From an uncultured Pelagibacteraceae bacterium (GTDB lineage Bacteria > Pseudomonadota > Alphaproteobacteria > Pelagibacterales > Pelagibacteraceae), in assembly GCA_902599805.1 (NCBI GenBank), contig CACKGP010000004.1:23542-87541 (forward strand): a stretch of DNA of 64,000 bases, written 5' to 3'. Position numbers and translations under genes: made by a program. Of this stretch, positions 1 through 8,419 are shown in pieces (positions within the stretch are counted from its first letter, which is position 1; each line of letters starts with the position of its first letter). The notes below the pieces were generated by a model, which was not told where the DNA came from, made no database searches, and was given only the letters and a program-made list of their open reading frames with translations.

Positions 1-1167
1 AGCCGAGGTAATCCAACAGTTGAGGCAGAATTATTTTCAGAAATTGGTTCTTCTTTAGCAATTGTACCTTCAGGTGCATCAACAGGAACACATGAAGCTT
101 ACGAATTAAGAGATAATGAAAATAACGACTATTTAGGCAAAAGTGTTTTTAAAGCGGTAGAAAACATAAATGGTCCTATTTTTAAAGCTTTAAATAATAT
201 TGACACAAAAGACCAAAAAAAAATTGATAAAATATTAATAGACTTGGATGGCACAGAACAAAAGAAAAGATTAGGTGCAAATGCAATATTAGCAGTATCA
301 ATTGCTGCAATTAAAAACGCTGCATTAGAAAAAAAAACTCCACTATTTAAGTTTATTGGAGGTAATGCCGTAAACACACTACCCATCCCTATGATGAATA
401 TAATAAATGGAGGGGCACATGCAAATAATTCTTTAGAAATACAAGAATTCATGATTAGACCAGATGGAGCTGAAAGTTTCAAAGAGTGCATGAGAATGTC
501 TTATTTGGTTATTCAAAAATTAAAAAAAAATTTAGAAAAGATGAATATTTCAACAAGTGTAGGTGACGAAGGTGGCTTTGCACCCTCTTTAAAATCGGAT
601 GAACAAGCAATAGAATTCATTATACAATCAATTGAATCTGCAGGTTTTGTTCCAGGTAAAGATATTTCAATATGCTTAGATGTGGCAGCAAATGAATTAA
701 AAAAACCTAAAAATGTAGAATACTTTACAAACTTATTAAATAAATATCCTATAAAATCAATTGAAGATCCTTTTAACGAAGACGATTGGAAGTCGAGCAG
801 CGAGCTCACCTCCAAAACAAATATTCAGATTGTCGGAGACGATCTCTTTGCTACAAATTTGAAAAGATTAAAAAAAGGTATCTCAGAAAAATCTGCAAAT
901 GCAATTCTGATTAAACCAAATCAAGTTGGTACTGTCAGTGAGACGTTGGATGCAATTAATTTAGCACATGAGAATAAATTTCAGACAGTGATCTCGCATA
1001 GATCAGGCGACTCAGAAGATACATTTATAGCTGATTTAGCTGTTGCGACAAAATCATCACAAATTAAAACAGGCTCATTATCAAGATCTGAGAGAGTATC
1101 TAAGTATAATCGCCTTATCAGAATCGAAGAGGAACTTGGAAATTCCTCAAAAATAGCTAAAATATAA
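1..1167 (+). CDS. eno: Enolase, 5'-truncated by window edge
   Basis: Glycolytic enzyme converting 2-phosphoglycerate to phosphoenolpyruvate in the cytosol. The open frame runs from base 1, where it reads SRGNPTVEAE, the segment just after the family's N-terminal ILD; only about a dozen residues should be missing. The ORF track starts at an internal Met (244), which is not the real start. Visible family motifs are GDEGGFAP, SIEDPF, the C-terminal SHRSGDSEDTFIADLAV loop and IKTGSLSRSER, which carry metal-binding and catalytic residues. It ends 2 bases before ftsB, so the two are probably co-transcribed, as is common in alphaproteobacteria. Identification is very secure. Confidence 0.97.
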   Translation, partial: SRGNPTVEAELFSEIGSSLAIVPSGASTGTHEAYELRDNENNDYLGKSVFKAVENINGPIFKALNNIDTKDQKKIDKILIDLDGTEQKKRLGANAILAVSIAAIKNAALEKKTPLFKFIGGNAVNTLPIPMMNIINGGAHANNSLEIQEFMIRPDGAESFKECMRMSYLVIQKLKKNLEKMNISTSVGDEGGFAPSLKSDEQAIEFIIQSIESAGFVPGKDISICLDVAANELKKPKNVEYFTNLLNKYPIKSIEDPFNEDDWKSSSELTSKTNIQIVGDDLFATNLKRLKKGISEKSANAILIKPNQVGTVSETLDAINLAHENKFQTVISHRSGDSEDTFIADLAVATKSSQIKTGSLSRSERVSKYNRLIRIEEELGNSSKIAKI

Positions 1168-1169
1168 TA

Positions 1170-1469
1170 ATGGAGTTTTTAAAAGTTTTAAAAAGAAAAA
1201 AACTACTTTTTTTAAATATTTTTTTTCTATTATATATATCTATAAATCTTTTTACTGGTGAAAGAGGTTTAATATCTTATTTTGAGAAAAAAACACTATT
1301 GAGCAATCTAAATAATGAAAAAGGACTGTTAGTTGATGAATTACAAAGTGTTGAAAATAAAAACAATTTATTATCTAATATTCAAAGTTATGATTTAGTT
1401 GATACTTTGATTAGAGAAAAATTTATGTATGGAAAAAAAGGGGAGGTACTAATTAAAACAAATGACTAA
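1170..1469 (+). CDS. ftsB: FtsB/DivIC-like septum formation initiator
   Basis: Small 99-residue bitopic membrane protein. It has a basic N terminus, one transmembrane segment (about residues 12-30) and then a charged heptad-like stretch (about 35-75), ending in a short tail with [17 protein letters not shown], typical of the FtsB/DivIC family that bridges FtsQ and FtsL in the divisome. The position directly after eno is the usual alphaproteobacterial location. It overlaps the lipA start by 8 bases. Sequence in this family is weakly conserved, so the assignment rests on architecture, the tail motif and context. Confidence 0.85.
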   Translation: MEFLKVLKRKKLLFLNIFFLLYISINLFTGERGLISYFEKKTLLSNLNNEKGLLVDELQSVENKNNLLSNIQSYDLVDTLIREKFMYGKKGEVLIKTND

Positions 1470-2403
1470 ACCACGTCACCCCGAAAAAATAAATAAACCT
1501 TACAACCCAATTAAAAAAAAACCTAGTTGGATAAGATCTAAAGTTCTTGATAGCCAGACATTTTTTAATACCAAAGCAATCGTAAATAAAAACAATCTTC
1601 ACACTGTCTGCCAGGAAGCTAATTGTCCAAATATTACTGAGTGTTGGAGCAAAAAACATGCAACATTTATGATTATGGGAGATACTTGCACTAGGGGATG
1701 TGCATTTTGTGATGTGAAAACTGGAAAACCAGGAGCACTCGACTCTTTTGAACATCTTAAAATTTCAAAAGCTGTAAAGGAATTGAATTTAAATCACGTA
1801 GTTATTACTTCAGTCGATAGAGACGATCTTGAAGACGGAGGTGCTGAACACTTTAAAAATGTGGTTCTAGAAACAAAGAAAAAAAATCCTAATACAACTA
1901 TAGAGGTTTTAACACCAGATTTTTTAAGAAAAGGAGATGCATTTAAAAAGGTTTTAGAGGCAAATCCCGATGTCTTTAATCATAATATAGAAACTGTACC
2001 TAGTTTATATTTACAGGTAAGACCAGGCTCAAGATATTTTGGATCTATTAAATTATTAGAGTCTGTAAAAAAAATTAAACCAAATATGTTCACAAAATCG
2101 GGAATAATGGTTGGTTTGGGGGAAAATAAAAATGAAATCTTACAGGTTATGGATGATCTAAGAATAGCTAATGTCGATTTTCTAACAATTGGTCAGTATT
2201 TACAACCATCGCCTAAACACTACCCGCTCCAAAGATATTATCATCCTGATGAATTTAAAGAATTAAAAGAAATTGCGTTATCCAAAGGATTTTTATTAGT
2301 TGCTTCATCACCTTTAACAAGATCTTCATATCATGCTGATGAAGATTTTAAAAAACTCAAAATTAAAAGAGATGAGCAACTTAAATGCCAACAGCTTCAA
2401 TAA
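1462..2403 (+). CDS. lipA: Lipoyl synthase (radical SAM)
   Basis: Inserts two sulfurs into protein-bound octanoyl groups to make lipoate on 2-oxoacid dehydrogenases and the glycine cleavage H protein. Both iron-sulfur sites are visible: the auxiliary CX4CX5C (C50, C55, C61) and the radical-SAM CX3CX2C (C76, C80, C83). The conserved C-terminal [11 protein letters not shown] supplies the serine ligand of the auxiliary cluster. The length of 313 residues is normal. It overlaps ftsB upstream by 8 bases and the coq10-like gene downstream by 19. In many relatives pdhABC-lpd lie between ftsB and lipA; here they are absent. Confidence 0.96.
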   Translation: MTKPRHPEKINKPYNPIKKKPSWIRSKVLDSQTFFNTKAIVNKNNLHTVCQEANCPNITECWSKKHATFMIMGDTCTRGCAFCDVKTGKPGALDSFEHLKISKAVKELNLNHVVITSVDRDDLEDGGAEHFKNVVLETKKKNPNTTIEVLTPDFLRKGDAFKKVLEANPDVFNHNIETVPSLYLQVRPGSRYFGSIKLLESVKKIKPNMFTKSGIMVGLGENKNEILQVMDDLRIANVDFLTIGQYLQPSPKHYPLQRYYHPDEFKELKEIALSKGFLLVASSPLTRSSYHADEDFKKLKIKRDEQLKCQQLQ

Positions 2404-2834
2404 AAAAAATTATTCCTTGTAATAAAAAAGATTTAGTAACAATGATACTAGATATTGAGAAATATCCTGAATTTGTTCCTTGGTGTTTATCAGGTAAAAT
2501 TCATAGAAAAGACGACAAACCAGATATGATTGAAATGGAGGCAGATTTAACTGTTGGAAAAAAATTTTTAAATCAGACCTATACCAGCCATGTTACCTAT
2601 TACAAAGATAAAGGAAAAATTTTAGTAAATAATATTGGTGGACCACTGAAACATCTCGAGAATAAATGGCAAATAAGAGAAATTAACAATCAAAGCGAAG
2701 TTCACTTTGAAATTGATTTTGAAATTAAGAATATAGTGTACAATATGATTATGCAAAAGTCTTTTGATCTTGGATTAAAAAAAATTGCTGATGCTTTTGA
2801 GGAAAGAGCAATTAAATTGTATACAAGAAAATGA
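2385..2834 (+). CDS. coq10: Coq10/RatA-type START-domain protein
   Basis: A 149-residue single-domain protein of the polyketide cyclase/START superfamily. The N terminus has the family pattern of a lipid-binding pocket ([12 protein letters not shown]), and later segments fit the Coq10 beta-sheet and C-terminal helix. Alphaproteobacterial members next to lipA are usually annotated as ubiquinone-binding Coq10 homologues that support respiration; the E. coli relative is RatA. The ATG lies inside the end of lipA (19-base overlap), suggesting translational coupling. The exact ligand cannot be read from sequence. Confidence 0.85.
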   Translation: MPTASIKKIIPCNKKDLVTMILDIEKYPEFVPWCLSGKIHRKDDKPDMIEMEADLTVGKKFLNQTYTSHVTYYKDKGKILVNNIGGPLKHLENKWQIREINNQSEVHFEIDFEIKNIVYNMIMQKSFDLGLKKIADAFEERAIKLYTRK

Positions 2835-3130
2835 TTACAACACTTTTATTTACAATCTTGTTTGTTATTATCTGGTATTATCTTAGAGACCTTATCAACT
2901 ATTATAAAACTGGCGATCCAAATGAAAACAATCAAAACTATTGGATGTTTTCATATGATTTTAAAGATGACAAGGACTTTAAAAAATATTGGGATAAGGA
3001 CATTCAATCTTTAAATCAACGAAAAAGAATAAGAAATAAATTAATCTTTTTATTGTACATTGATACACTTATATTATTTTTACTTACAAATCTTATAGTT
3101 GCTAAAATGATGATTTTTATATCAAACTAG
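2831..3130 (+). CDS. Small two-helix membrane protein, unknown function
   Basis: This 99-residue protein is not recognised. It has a hydrophobic N-terminal helix (about residues 2-17), a polar, aromatic, lysine-rich middle (about 20-70) with YWMFSYDFKDDKDFKKYW, and a second hydrophobic helix (about 70-95). Its ATG overlaps the coq10 stop (ATGA), so it is likely translated with that gene. Its TAG stop shares the palindrome CTAG with the stop of the convergent cinA-type gene. The clean overlap, composition and operon position support a real gene; no function is proposed. Confidence 0.7.
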   Translation: MITTLLFTILFVIIWYYLRDLINYYKTGDPNENNQNYWMFSYDFKDDKDFKKYWDKDIQSLNQRKRIRNKLIFLLYIDTLILFLLTNLIVAKMMIFISN

Positions 3131-3597
3131 ATTAGGTCTTTAATTAATTTTAGTGACTTTCTTACAATAGCATTTTGAATATAAGTTCTTCCTTTGTTAT
3201 TAATAATATACTTTAGAGCTTTAACTTTATTACCTTTTTTTAAGCCTATGAAAACTAAACCAACTGGCTTATTTTTACTCCCACCACTAGGACCAGCAAT
3301 TCCTGTAATCGATATAGATATATTGCTTTTCGCAATTTTACTAAGATTATTAACCATAGATAAACAACACTGAATACTTACGGCACCATACTTTTTTATA
3401 ATATTATTGGGAACCTTTAAAATTTTATTTTTTGATTGGTTTGAATATGTAACTAAACCAAATTTAAATACTTTGGATGAACCACTTACTCCTGTTATAG
3501 ATGACGAAAGCAAGCCTCCCGTACAAGATTCTGCAATAGCTAAAGTTAATTTTTTTTTCTTTAAAGATTTTACTAAATTTAAACTAATTTTTTTCAT
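3127..3597 (-). CDS. pncC: CinA C-terminal-type nicotinamide-nucleotide amidohydrolase
   Basis: A stand-alone CinA C-terminal domain of 156 residues. It carries the family start LAIAESCTGGLLSSSITGVSGSS and the ISITGIAGPSGGSKNKPVGLVFIG block. Proteins of this type deamidate nicotinamide mononucleotide to nicotinate mononucleotide in pyridine-nucleotide recycling. The N-terminal CinA (COG1058) domain is absent, which is normal for PncC-type members. Its start overlaps the end of pgpA by 4 bases, and ispDF follows upstream, a common alphaproteobacterial gene set (ispDF-pgpA-cinA). Confidence 0.92.
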   Translation of the reverse strand: MKKISLNLVKSLKKKKLTLAIAESCTGGLLSSSITGVSGSSKVFKFGLVTYSNQSKNKILKVPNNIIKKYGAVSIQCCLSMVNNLSKIAKSNISISITGIAGPSGGSKNKPVGLVFIGLKKGNKVKALKYIINNKGRTYIQNAIVRKSLKLIKDLI

Positions 3598-4106
3598 TGA
3601 AGAAAGTAAGTTTTACCAACCATAAATAATATAAAACACAAAACAACATAAATACCTGCTAAAATATCATCAAATAAAATTCCAAATGTATTTTTGAATT
3701 TTTTATCTACATAATCAATTGGAAAAGGTTTTAAACCGTCAAATACTCTAAATAATAAAAAAAACCAGAAATATATCTGAAGTGCTTCATAAGCAGAATA
3801 ATCACTATCACCATGAAAGATTTCAAAAAGTATTATTGGTATGGATTGACCAACAAACTCATCAATTACAATTTCCTGAGGATCCGACTCTTTGAAATTT
3901 TTTAATGAAGAGGCTATTGCAAAATACGAATAAACAAAAATAATAAGTAATAAAATCGTTACTACAAAAACTGATATTTTTAAAAAATAAATTATTGTAA
4001 AAAAAAATAATACCGTAAATAATGAAGCCCATGTTCCTCTATATTTTTGTACAGAGTCTCCAAAAATTAAAAGGGTTACAAAATAGTAATTAAATTTATT
4101 GATCAT
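3594..4106 (-). CDS. pgpA: Phosphatidylglycerophosphatase A
   Basis: Integral membrane phosphatase that removes phosphate from phosphatidylglycerophosphate to make phosphatidylglycerol. The 170-residue protein has several hydrophobic helices and the family motif DPQEIVIDEFVGQSIPI around residues 75-90, plus FRVFDGLKPFPIDYVDKK and a C-terminal GILFDDILAGIY, all typical of PgpA. It overlaps ispDF by 11 bases at its start and the cinA-type gene by 4 at its end, so the three minus-strand genes form one tight operon. Confidence 0.93.
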   Translation of the reverse strand: MINKFNYYFVTLLIFGDSVQKYRGTWASLFTVLFFFTIIYFLKISVFVVTILLLIIFVYSYFAIASSLKNFKESDPQEIVIDEFVGQSIPIILFEIFHGDSDYSAYEALQIYFWFFLLFRVFDGLKPFPIDYVDKKFKNTFGILFDDILAGIYVVLCFILFMVGKTYFLQ

Positions 4107-5235
4107 ATTTTACAATGGACACAATCACCTCGGAAGCTATAGCTTTTTCTTTTCCAATAACACCCAATTTTTCAGTGGTCTTCCCTTTTATATTGATTTG
4201 GTCTTTTGAAATTTCACAAATTTTAGAAATATTATGAATCATTTTGTTTTTGTGTTTCTTTATTTTTGGTGTTTGAGCAATGATATTAATATCAATATTA
4301 TTAATAACGTATCCATTAGAGCTTATTTTTTTTAAGACTCTTTTTAATAGAATTGTCGAGCTAATATTTTTAAATTTTTTATTTTTATCTGAAAACATTT
4401 GACCTATATCTCCCATTTTACAAGCACCTAAAATTGCATCAGTAATAGCATGAAGAACAGGATCACCATCAGAATGTCCGAGTGTTCCTAGTTTTGATTT
4501 GATTTTCAATCCAGCAAGATAAAGCTTTCTTTTTGGAACAAGTCTATGAACATCAAAACCAATTCCCATGCTTGTTTTAAGATTAATATAATTTTTCAGC
4601 ATCATCAGATCACTTATATTTGTAATTTTGAAATTATTTTTTTCTCCATCAATAAACTTAACATTTTTCAATGGCTGAACTAAAGATAGATCGTCATCTT
4701 TATAAAGGGATTTGTTTTTTATATGAAGATTAAATATTTCTTTAAATTTGAATGATTGCGGCGTTTGTGTTAAAAAAAAATTCTCTCTCGGTAAATTTAG
4801 CACAAACCTATCAGCAACTTTTTCTTTAAGTGCATCATGAATTGGTATTTTAGGTATTACAATATTTTTCTTTGAAGCTTTAATGATTTTCTTTATGAAT
4901 CTTATTGAAAAATTAGGCCTCGCAGAATCATGGATTAGAACATTGCTACATTTGAAATTATTTTTTTTTATGTATCTTAAAGCATTCAATGTTGATATTT
5001 GTCTCGTTTTACCCCCCATTACTTTATGAATATTCTTATGATCTATTTTCTTTAAAAATCTCAAATGTTTTTTTTTAACAACAACAATAGTGTCTTTAAT
5101 CTCCTTTATTTTATTAAATTTTGTTAAAGAATGCTCTAAAAGGGTTTTTCCAGCGATTTTAACGAATGGTTTTGGGATTTTAGAATTAAATCTTTTGCTA
5201 TCTCCAGCCGCTAATAAAATTAAGCAAAAACTCAT
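4096..5235 (-). CDS. ispDF: Bifunctional IspD/IspF isoprenoid enzyme
   Basis: A fusion of two enzymes of the non-mevalonate (MEP) isoprenoid pathway. Residues about 1-220 are IspD, the 2-C-methyl-D-erythritol 4-phosphate cytidylyltransferase, with nucleotide-binding LLAAGDSKRFNSKIPKPF and HDSARPNFS. Residues about 222-379 are IspF, the 2,4-cyclodiphosphate synthase, with MGIGFDVHRL, the zinc-site LGHSDGDPVLHAITDAILGA and TTEKLGVIGK. The fused form is typical of alphaproteobacteria. It heads the minus-strand ispDF-pgpA-cinA operon and is divergent from ntrY across about 45 bases. Confidence 0.96.
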   Translation of the reverse strand: MSFCLILLAAGDSKRFNSKIPKPFVKIAGKTLLEHSLTKFNKIKEIKDTIVVVKKKHLRFLKKIDHKNIHKVMGGKTRQISTLNALRYIKKNNFKCSNVLIHDSARPNFSIRFIKKIIKASKKNIVIPKIPIHDALKEKVADRFVLNLPRENFFLTQTPQSFKFKEIFNLHIKNKSLYKDDDLSLVQPLKNVKFIDGEKNNFKITNISDLMMLKNYINLKTSMGIGFDVHRLVPKRKLYLAGLKIKSKLGTLGHSDGDPVLHAITDAILGACKMGDIGQMFSDKNKKFKNISSTILLKRVLKKISSNGYVINNIDINIIAQTPKIKKHKNKMIHNISKICEISKDQINIKGKTTEKLGVIGKEKAIASEVIVSIVKYDQ

Positions 5236-5280
5236 TATATTAATTTACCTCATATTTATGTAAAATGTTAAGTATTTAAA

Positions 5281-7056
5281 ATGATTAATACCATAAAAAA
5301 TTTTAAGTGGTTTTTTAGCGTTTCCTTTTTATGTGTAATACTTGGGGTATTCACATTTATAACATTTATTAATCAAGGTTTCCTTTTTTTAAACGAGGAT
5401 AACCTTCAGTATTTATTAATGTTAGACGTAACGCTTTTATTAATTTTTTTGCTACTTTTAATACAAGAAACCTCAAAATTATACACTCAATATTCAAAAA
5501 AACGTTCTGGATCAAAAACAAGCATTAATTATGTTTTGCAATTTTCATTATTTGCATTTTTACCATCATTAGTTATTGCTATATTTTCATTAGTATTATT
5601 TAACGTAGGTTTACAAAAATATTTTGATAAAAGAATTACTTCTGCAGTTAATAATTCTTATCAAGTTGCAAAAAATTATATAGAGGAGACTCAAAAAACA
5701 GTTGAGACAGACATCTATTTAATTAGTCAAGATTTAAATAGATATTCACAAACTTTCTTTTCTAGCCCTAAAAGATTCTCAAATATAGTTAGGGCTCAAA
5801 AAAATTTGAGAAAAGTCGATGACCTATATATCTTTGATAGCTCTGGTACAGTGTTACTTGCAGACGTCAGTAACCCGGAAGATGAATTCCCGATCCCCTC
5901 AGAAGAGATTTTTGAAAAAGCCTTGGAAGGTAATCCTGTTTCAGTAAATCTTTCTAAAGAAAACAAAACTGCATTTATTATAAAGCTTGGTAATTTTATT
6001 GATACATATCTTTATATTTCCAAAAATATTCAACCTCAATTACTTCAATATTTAGATGAAACAGAACAGGCAGTAAATTTTTATTATACTGTCGAAAATA
6101 ATAGAACCGGAATTAAAATAACATTTGCAATTATTTATATAATTATTGTTTCATTATTGTTATTTTTAACTATTGTTCTTGCTGTAACATTTGCACAAAG
6201 ATTAACAAAGCCAATAATTAATTTAATATCTGCCTCAAAAAATATAAGTGCTGGGAAATTAGATAGTAGAGTACCAGATATAGATGCAGATGAAGAAATT
6301 AAATCTCTTAATCAAAATTTTAATAACATGATCGAGAGATTGAAAAAACAACAAGACAAACTTTTAGTTGCAGAAAGGTATTCTGCATGGGAGAGTGTTG
6401 CACGAAAACTTGCACATGAAATTAAAAATCCCTTAACACCAATTCAGTTATCAATAGATAGTTTAAAAGAGAAATATTCAGATCAGCTAAAAGACAAAAA
6501 TAAAAACTTTGATAATTATCTAAGCACAATTAATAGACAGATTAAAGATATCGAAAAATTGGTTAATGAATTTTCAGATTTTGCAAGAATGCCATCTCCA
6601 ATATTAAAAAAGATTAATATTTCAAATGTTGTTGAGAGAGCAGTAGAATTTTACAAAATGTCAGACAAAAATTTAAACTTAAAAGTAGTTATCGATAAAA
6701 AACAAAATTTCAGTATTAAAGGTGATAGCGACCAGCTATACAGAGTTTTTTTAAATCTTATAAAAAATTCCATTGAAGCAATAGAGGAAAAAAAACAAAA
6801 AGATAAGAATTTACAAGGTAAAATTGTTGTAGAAATCGACAGAAATAATGAATATATAGTGATCAAAATGCTGGATAATGGTCCTGGTTTCAACGATATA
6901 AATAATATTACCAAACCTTATTACACAACGAAAACAAAAGGTACAGGATTAGGTTTACCTATAGTAAGTAAAATTATAAATGAGCACAATGGTGACATTA
7001 ACTTTCTTAAAAAAACATCTGGGGCTATAATAGAGATATATTTACCAGCTATATAA
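5281..7056 (+). CDS. ntrY: NtrY-type membrane sensor histidine kinase
   Basis: Sensor kinase paired with NtrX. The N terminus has about three transmembrane helices (near residues 12-30, 45-63 and 88-110), a periplasmic segment to about 280 and a fourth helix near 285-305. A HAMP-like region (to about 357) and the phosphoacceptor HEIKNPLTPIQLS (His near 380) follow. The ATPase domain has NLIKNSIEAI, DNGPGF and GTGLGLPIV. At 591 residues it is shorter than many NtrY proteins, and HAMP runs almost directly into the kinase helices, leaving no room for the usual PAS domain. The stop overlaps the ntrX start. Confidence 0.94.
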   Translation: MINTIKNFKWFFSVSFLCVILGVFTFITFINQGFLFLNEDNLQYLLMLDVTLLLIFLLLLIQETSKLYTQYSKKRSGSKTSINYVLQFSLFAFLPSLVIAIFSLVLFNVGLQKYFDKRITSAVNNSYQVAKNYIEETQKTVETDIYLISQDLNRYSQTFFSSPKRFSNIVRAQKNLRKVDDLYIFDSSGTVLLADVSNPEDEFPIPSEEIFEKALEGNPVSVNLSKENKTAFIIKLGNFIDTYLYISKNIQPQLLQYLDETEQAVNFYYTVENNRTGIKITFAIIYIIIVSLLLFLTIVLAVTFAQRLTKPIINLISASKNISAGKLDSRVPDIDADEEIKSLNQNFNNMIERLKKQQDKLLVAERYSAWESVARKLAHEIKNPLTPIQLSIDSLKEKYSDQLKDKNKNFDNYLSTINRQIKDIEKLVNEFSDFARMPSPILKKINISNVVERAVEFYKMSDKNLNLKVVIDKKQNFSIKGDSDQLYRVFLNLIKNSIEAIEEKKQKDKNLQGKIVVEIDRNNEYIVIKMLDNGPGFNDINNITKPYYTTKTKGTGLGLPIVSKIINEHNGDINFLKKTSGAIIEIYLPAI

Positions 7057-8417
7057 TGAAAAATGAAATTTTAGTTGTTGATGATAATTTTGATATCAGA
7101 AATCTGATTTCAAATATTCTGAAAGACAAAAACTTTATTGTAAGAGAAGCAGCAAATTTTGATCAAGCGTCTTTTGAAATAGATAAACAATTACCCGATG
7201 TAGCTGTTATTGATGTTAAATTAGACAAAGGAGATAAAGACGGTATTGATTTACTAAAGAAAATAAAAAAAATTACAGATTTAGTACCAGTTATTATGAT
7301 TTCAGGTCACGCTAATGTTGAGATGGCAGTAGAGTCATTAAAACTCGGGGCATACGAATTTATTACAAAACCATTTGCTACAGAGCAATTGTTAAATTTT
7401 ATAAATAGAGCTCTAGAAAATATTAAACTTAAAAGGGAAAACCTTAAATTAGAAAATAAAATGTTCCACTCTTTTGATCTAATTGGAGAAAGTAATCAAA
7501 TTTTAAAAATAAAAAAACTTATAAGTAAATTATCCTCAACAGATAGTAGAGTTTTAATTTCTGGTCCAACAGGCTCTGGTAAAGAATTGGTTGCAAGAAA
7601 AATTCACAAAAATTCTAATCGTTCAAAAAACCCCTTTATTGTTATGAATGGGGCTTTACTTCAATCTGATAATTTCGAAAATGAGTTATTTGGTTCTGAA
7701 AATAAGGACGGAAGTGTATCCTACGGTTTTCTTGAAAAAGCATCTAATGGAACTTTATTGATCGATGAGGTCTCTGAAATTCCACTTGATACACAGGCTA
7801 AAATTTTAAGAGTTTTAATTGATCAAAAGTTTAAAAGAATAAATGGAACCAAAGATATAAACGTCAATATTCGTATTATTTCCTCAACTTCAAAAGATCT
7901 TAAAAGCGAAGTTACAATAGGAAATTTTAGGGAAGACTTATATCATAGAATTAATGTTGTCCCAATTGAGATACCTAAATTAAGTTCAAGGCCAGATGAT
8001 ATACCAATTTTAATAAATTATTTTCAAAAGAAAATATCTGAAATTAATGGAATTCCTGAGATAAAATTAAATGTAGATGAAGAATTACTTTATAGTTATG
8101 ATTGGCCAGGAAATGTTAGAGAATTAAGAAATTTGGTTGAAAGAATATCTATATTATCTCAAAATGAAAATAAATCTAATATTACAAGATTGTTAAATGA
8201 GATATTGAATAAAAATTCGACGCAAAATTTGAATGAAACCACAACATCAATGTCATATCCACTTAAGCAAGCAAGAGAGAATTTCGAAAAAAACTATCTT
8301 TTAAATCAATTGAGAAAGAATAAAGGTAACATTTCCAAAACAGCAGAGTTTATTGGCATGGAAAGATCAGCACTTCATAGAAAACTCAAATCTCTTGGCA
8401 TAAAAGGTATAAATTAA
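7056..8417 (+). CDS. ntrX: NtrX-type response regulator with degenerate sigma54 loop
   Basis: DNA-binding regulator of 453 residues. It has a receiver domain (about 1-120, VVDDN and phosphoacceptor VIDVKL with Asp 53), an AAA+ domain (about 140-365, Walker A GPTGSGKE near 170, Walker B GTLLIDEV near 232, YDWPGNVRELRNLVE) and a Fis-type helix-turn-helix (about 425-449, TAEFIGMERSALHRKLKSLGI). The sigma54-contacting GAFTGA motif, expected after NELFG, is replaced by an unrelated stretch ending YGFLEKA. It therefore probably acts as a conventional repressor or activator. It is translationally coupled to ntrY, and trkA follows 2 bases later. Confidence 0.94.
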   Translation: MKNEILVVDDNFDIRNLISNILKDKNFIVREAANFDQASFEIDKQLPDVAVIDVKLDKGDKDGIDLLKKIKKITDLVPVIMISGHANVEMAVESLKLGAYEFITKPFATEQLLNFINRALENIKLKRENLKLENKMFHSFDLIGESNQILKIKKLISKLSSTDSRVLISGPTGSGKELVARKIHKNSNRSKNPFIVMNGALLQSDNFENELFGSENKDGSVSYGFLEKASNGTLLIDEVSEIPLDTQAKILRVLIDQKFKRINGTKDINVNIRIISSTSKDLKSEVTIGNFREDLYHRINVVPIEIPKLSSRPDDIPILINYFQKKISEINGIPEIKLNVDEELLYSYDWPGNVRELRNLVERISILSQNENKSNITRLLNEILNKNSTQNLNETTTSMSYPLKQARENFEKNYLLNQLRKNKGNISKTAEFIGMERSALHRKLKSLGIKGIN

Positions 8418-8419
8418 TA

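Noticed and set aside
244-1167. Enolase starting at internal Met 244
   Set aside because: The same frame is open back to base 1 and encodes the conserved SRGNPTVEAE. The gene is simply cut by the window edge.
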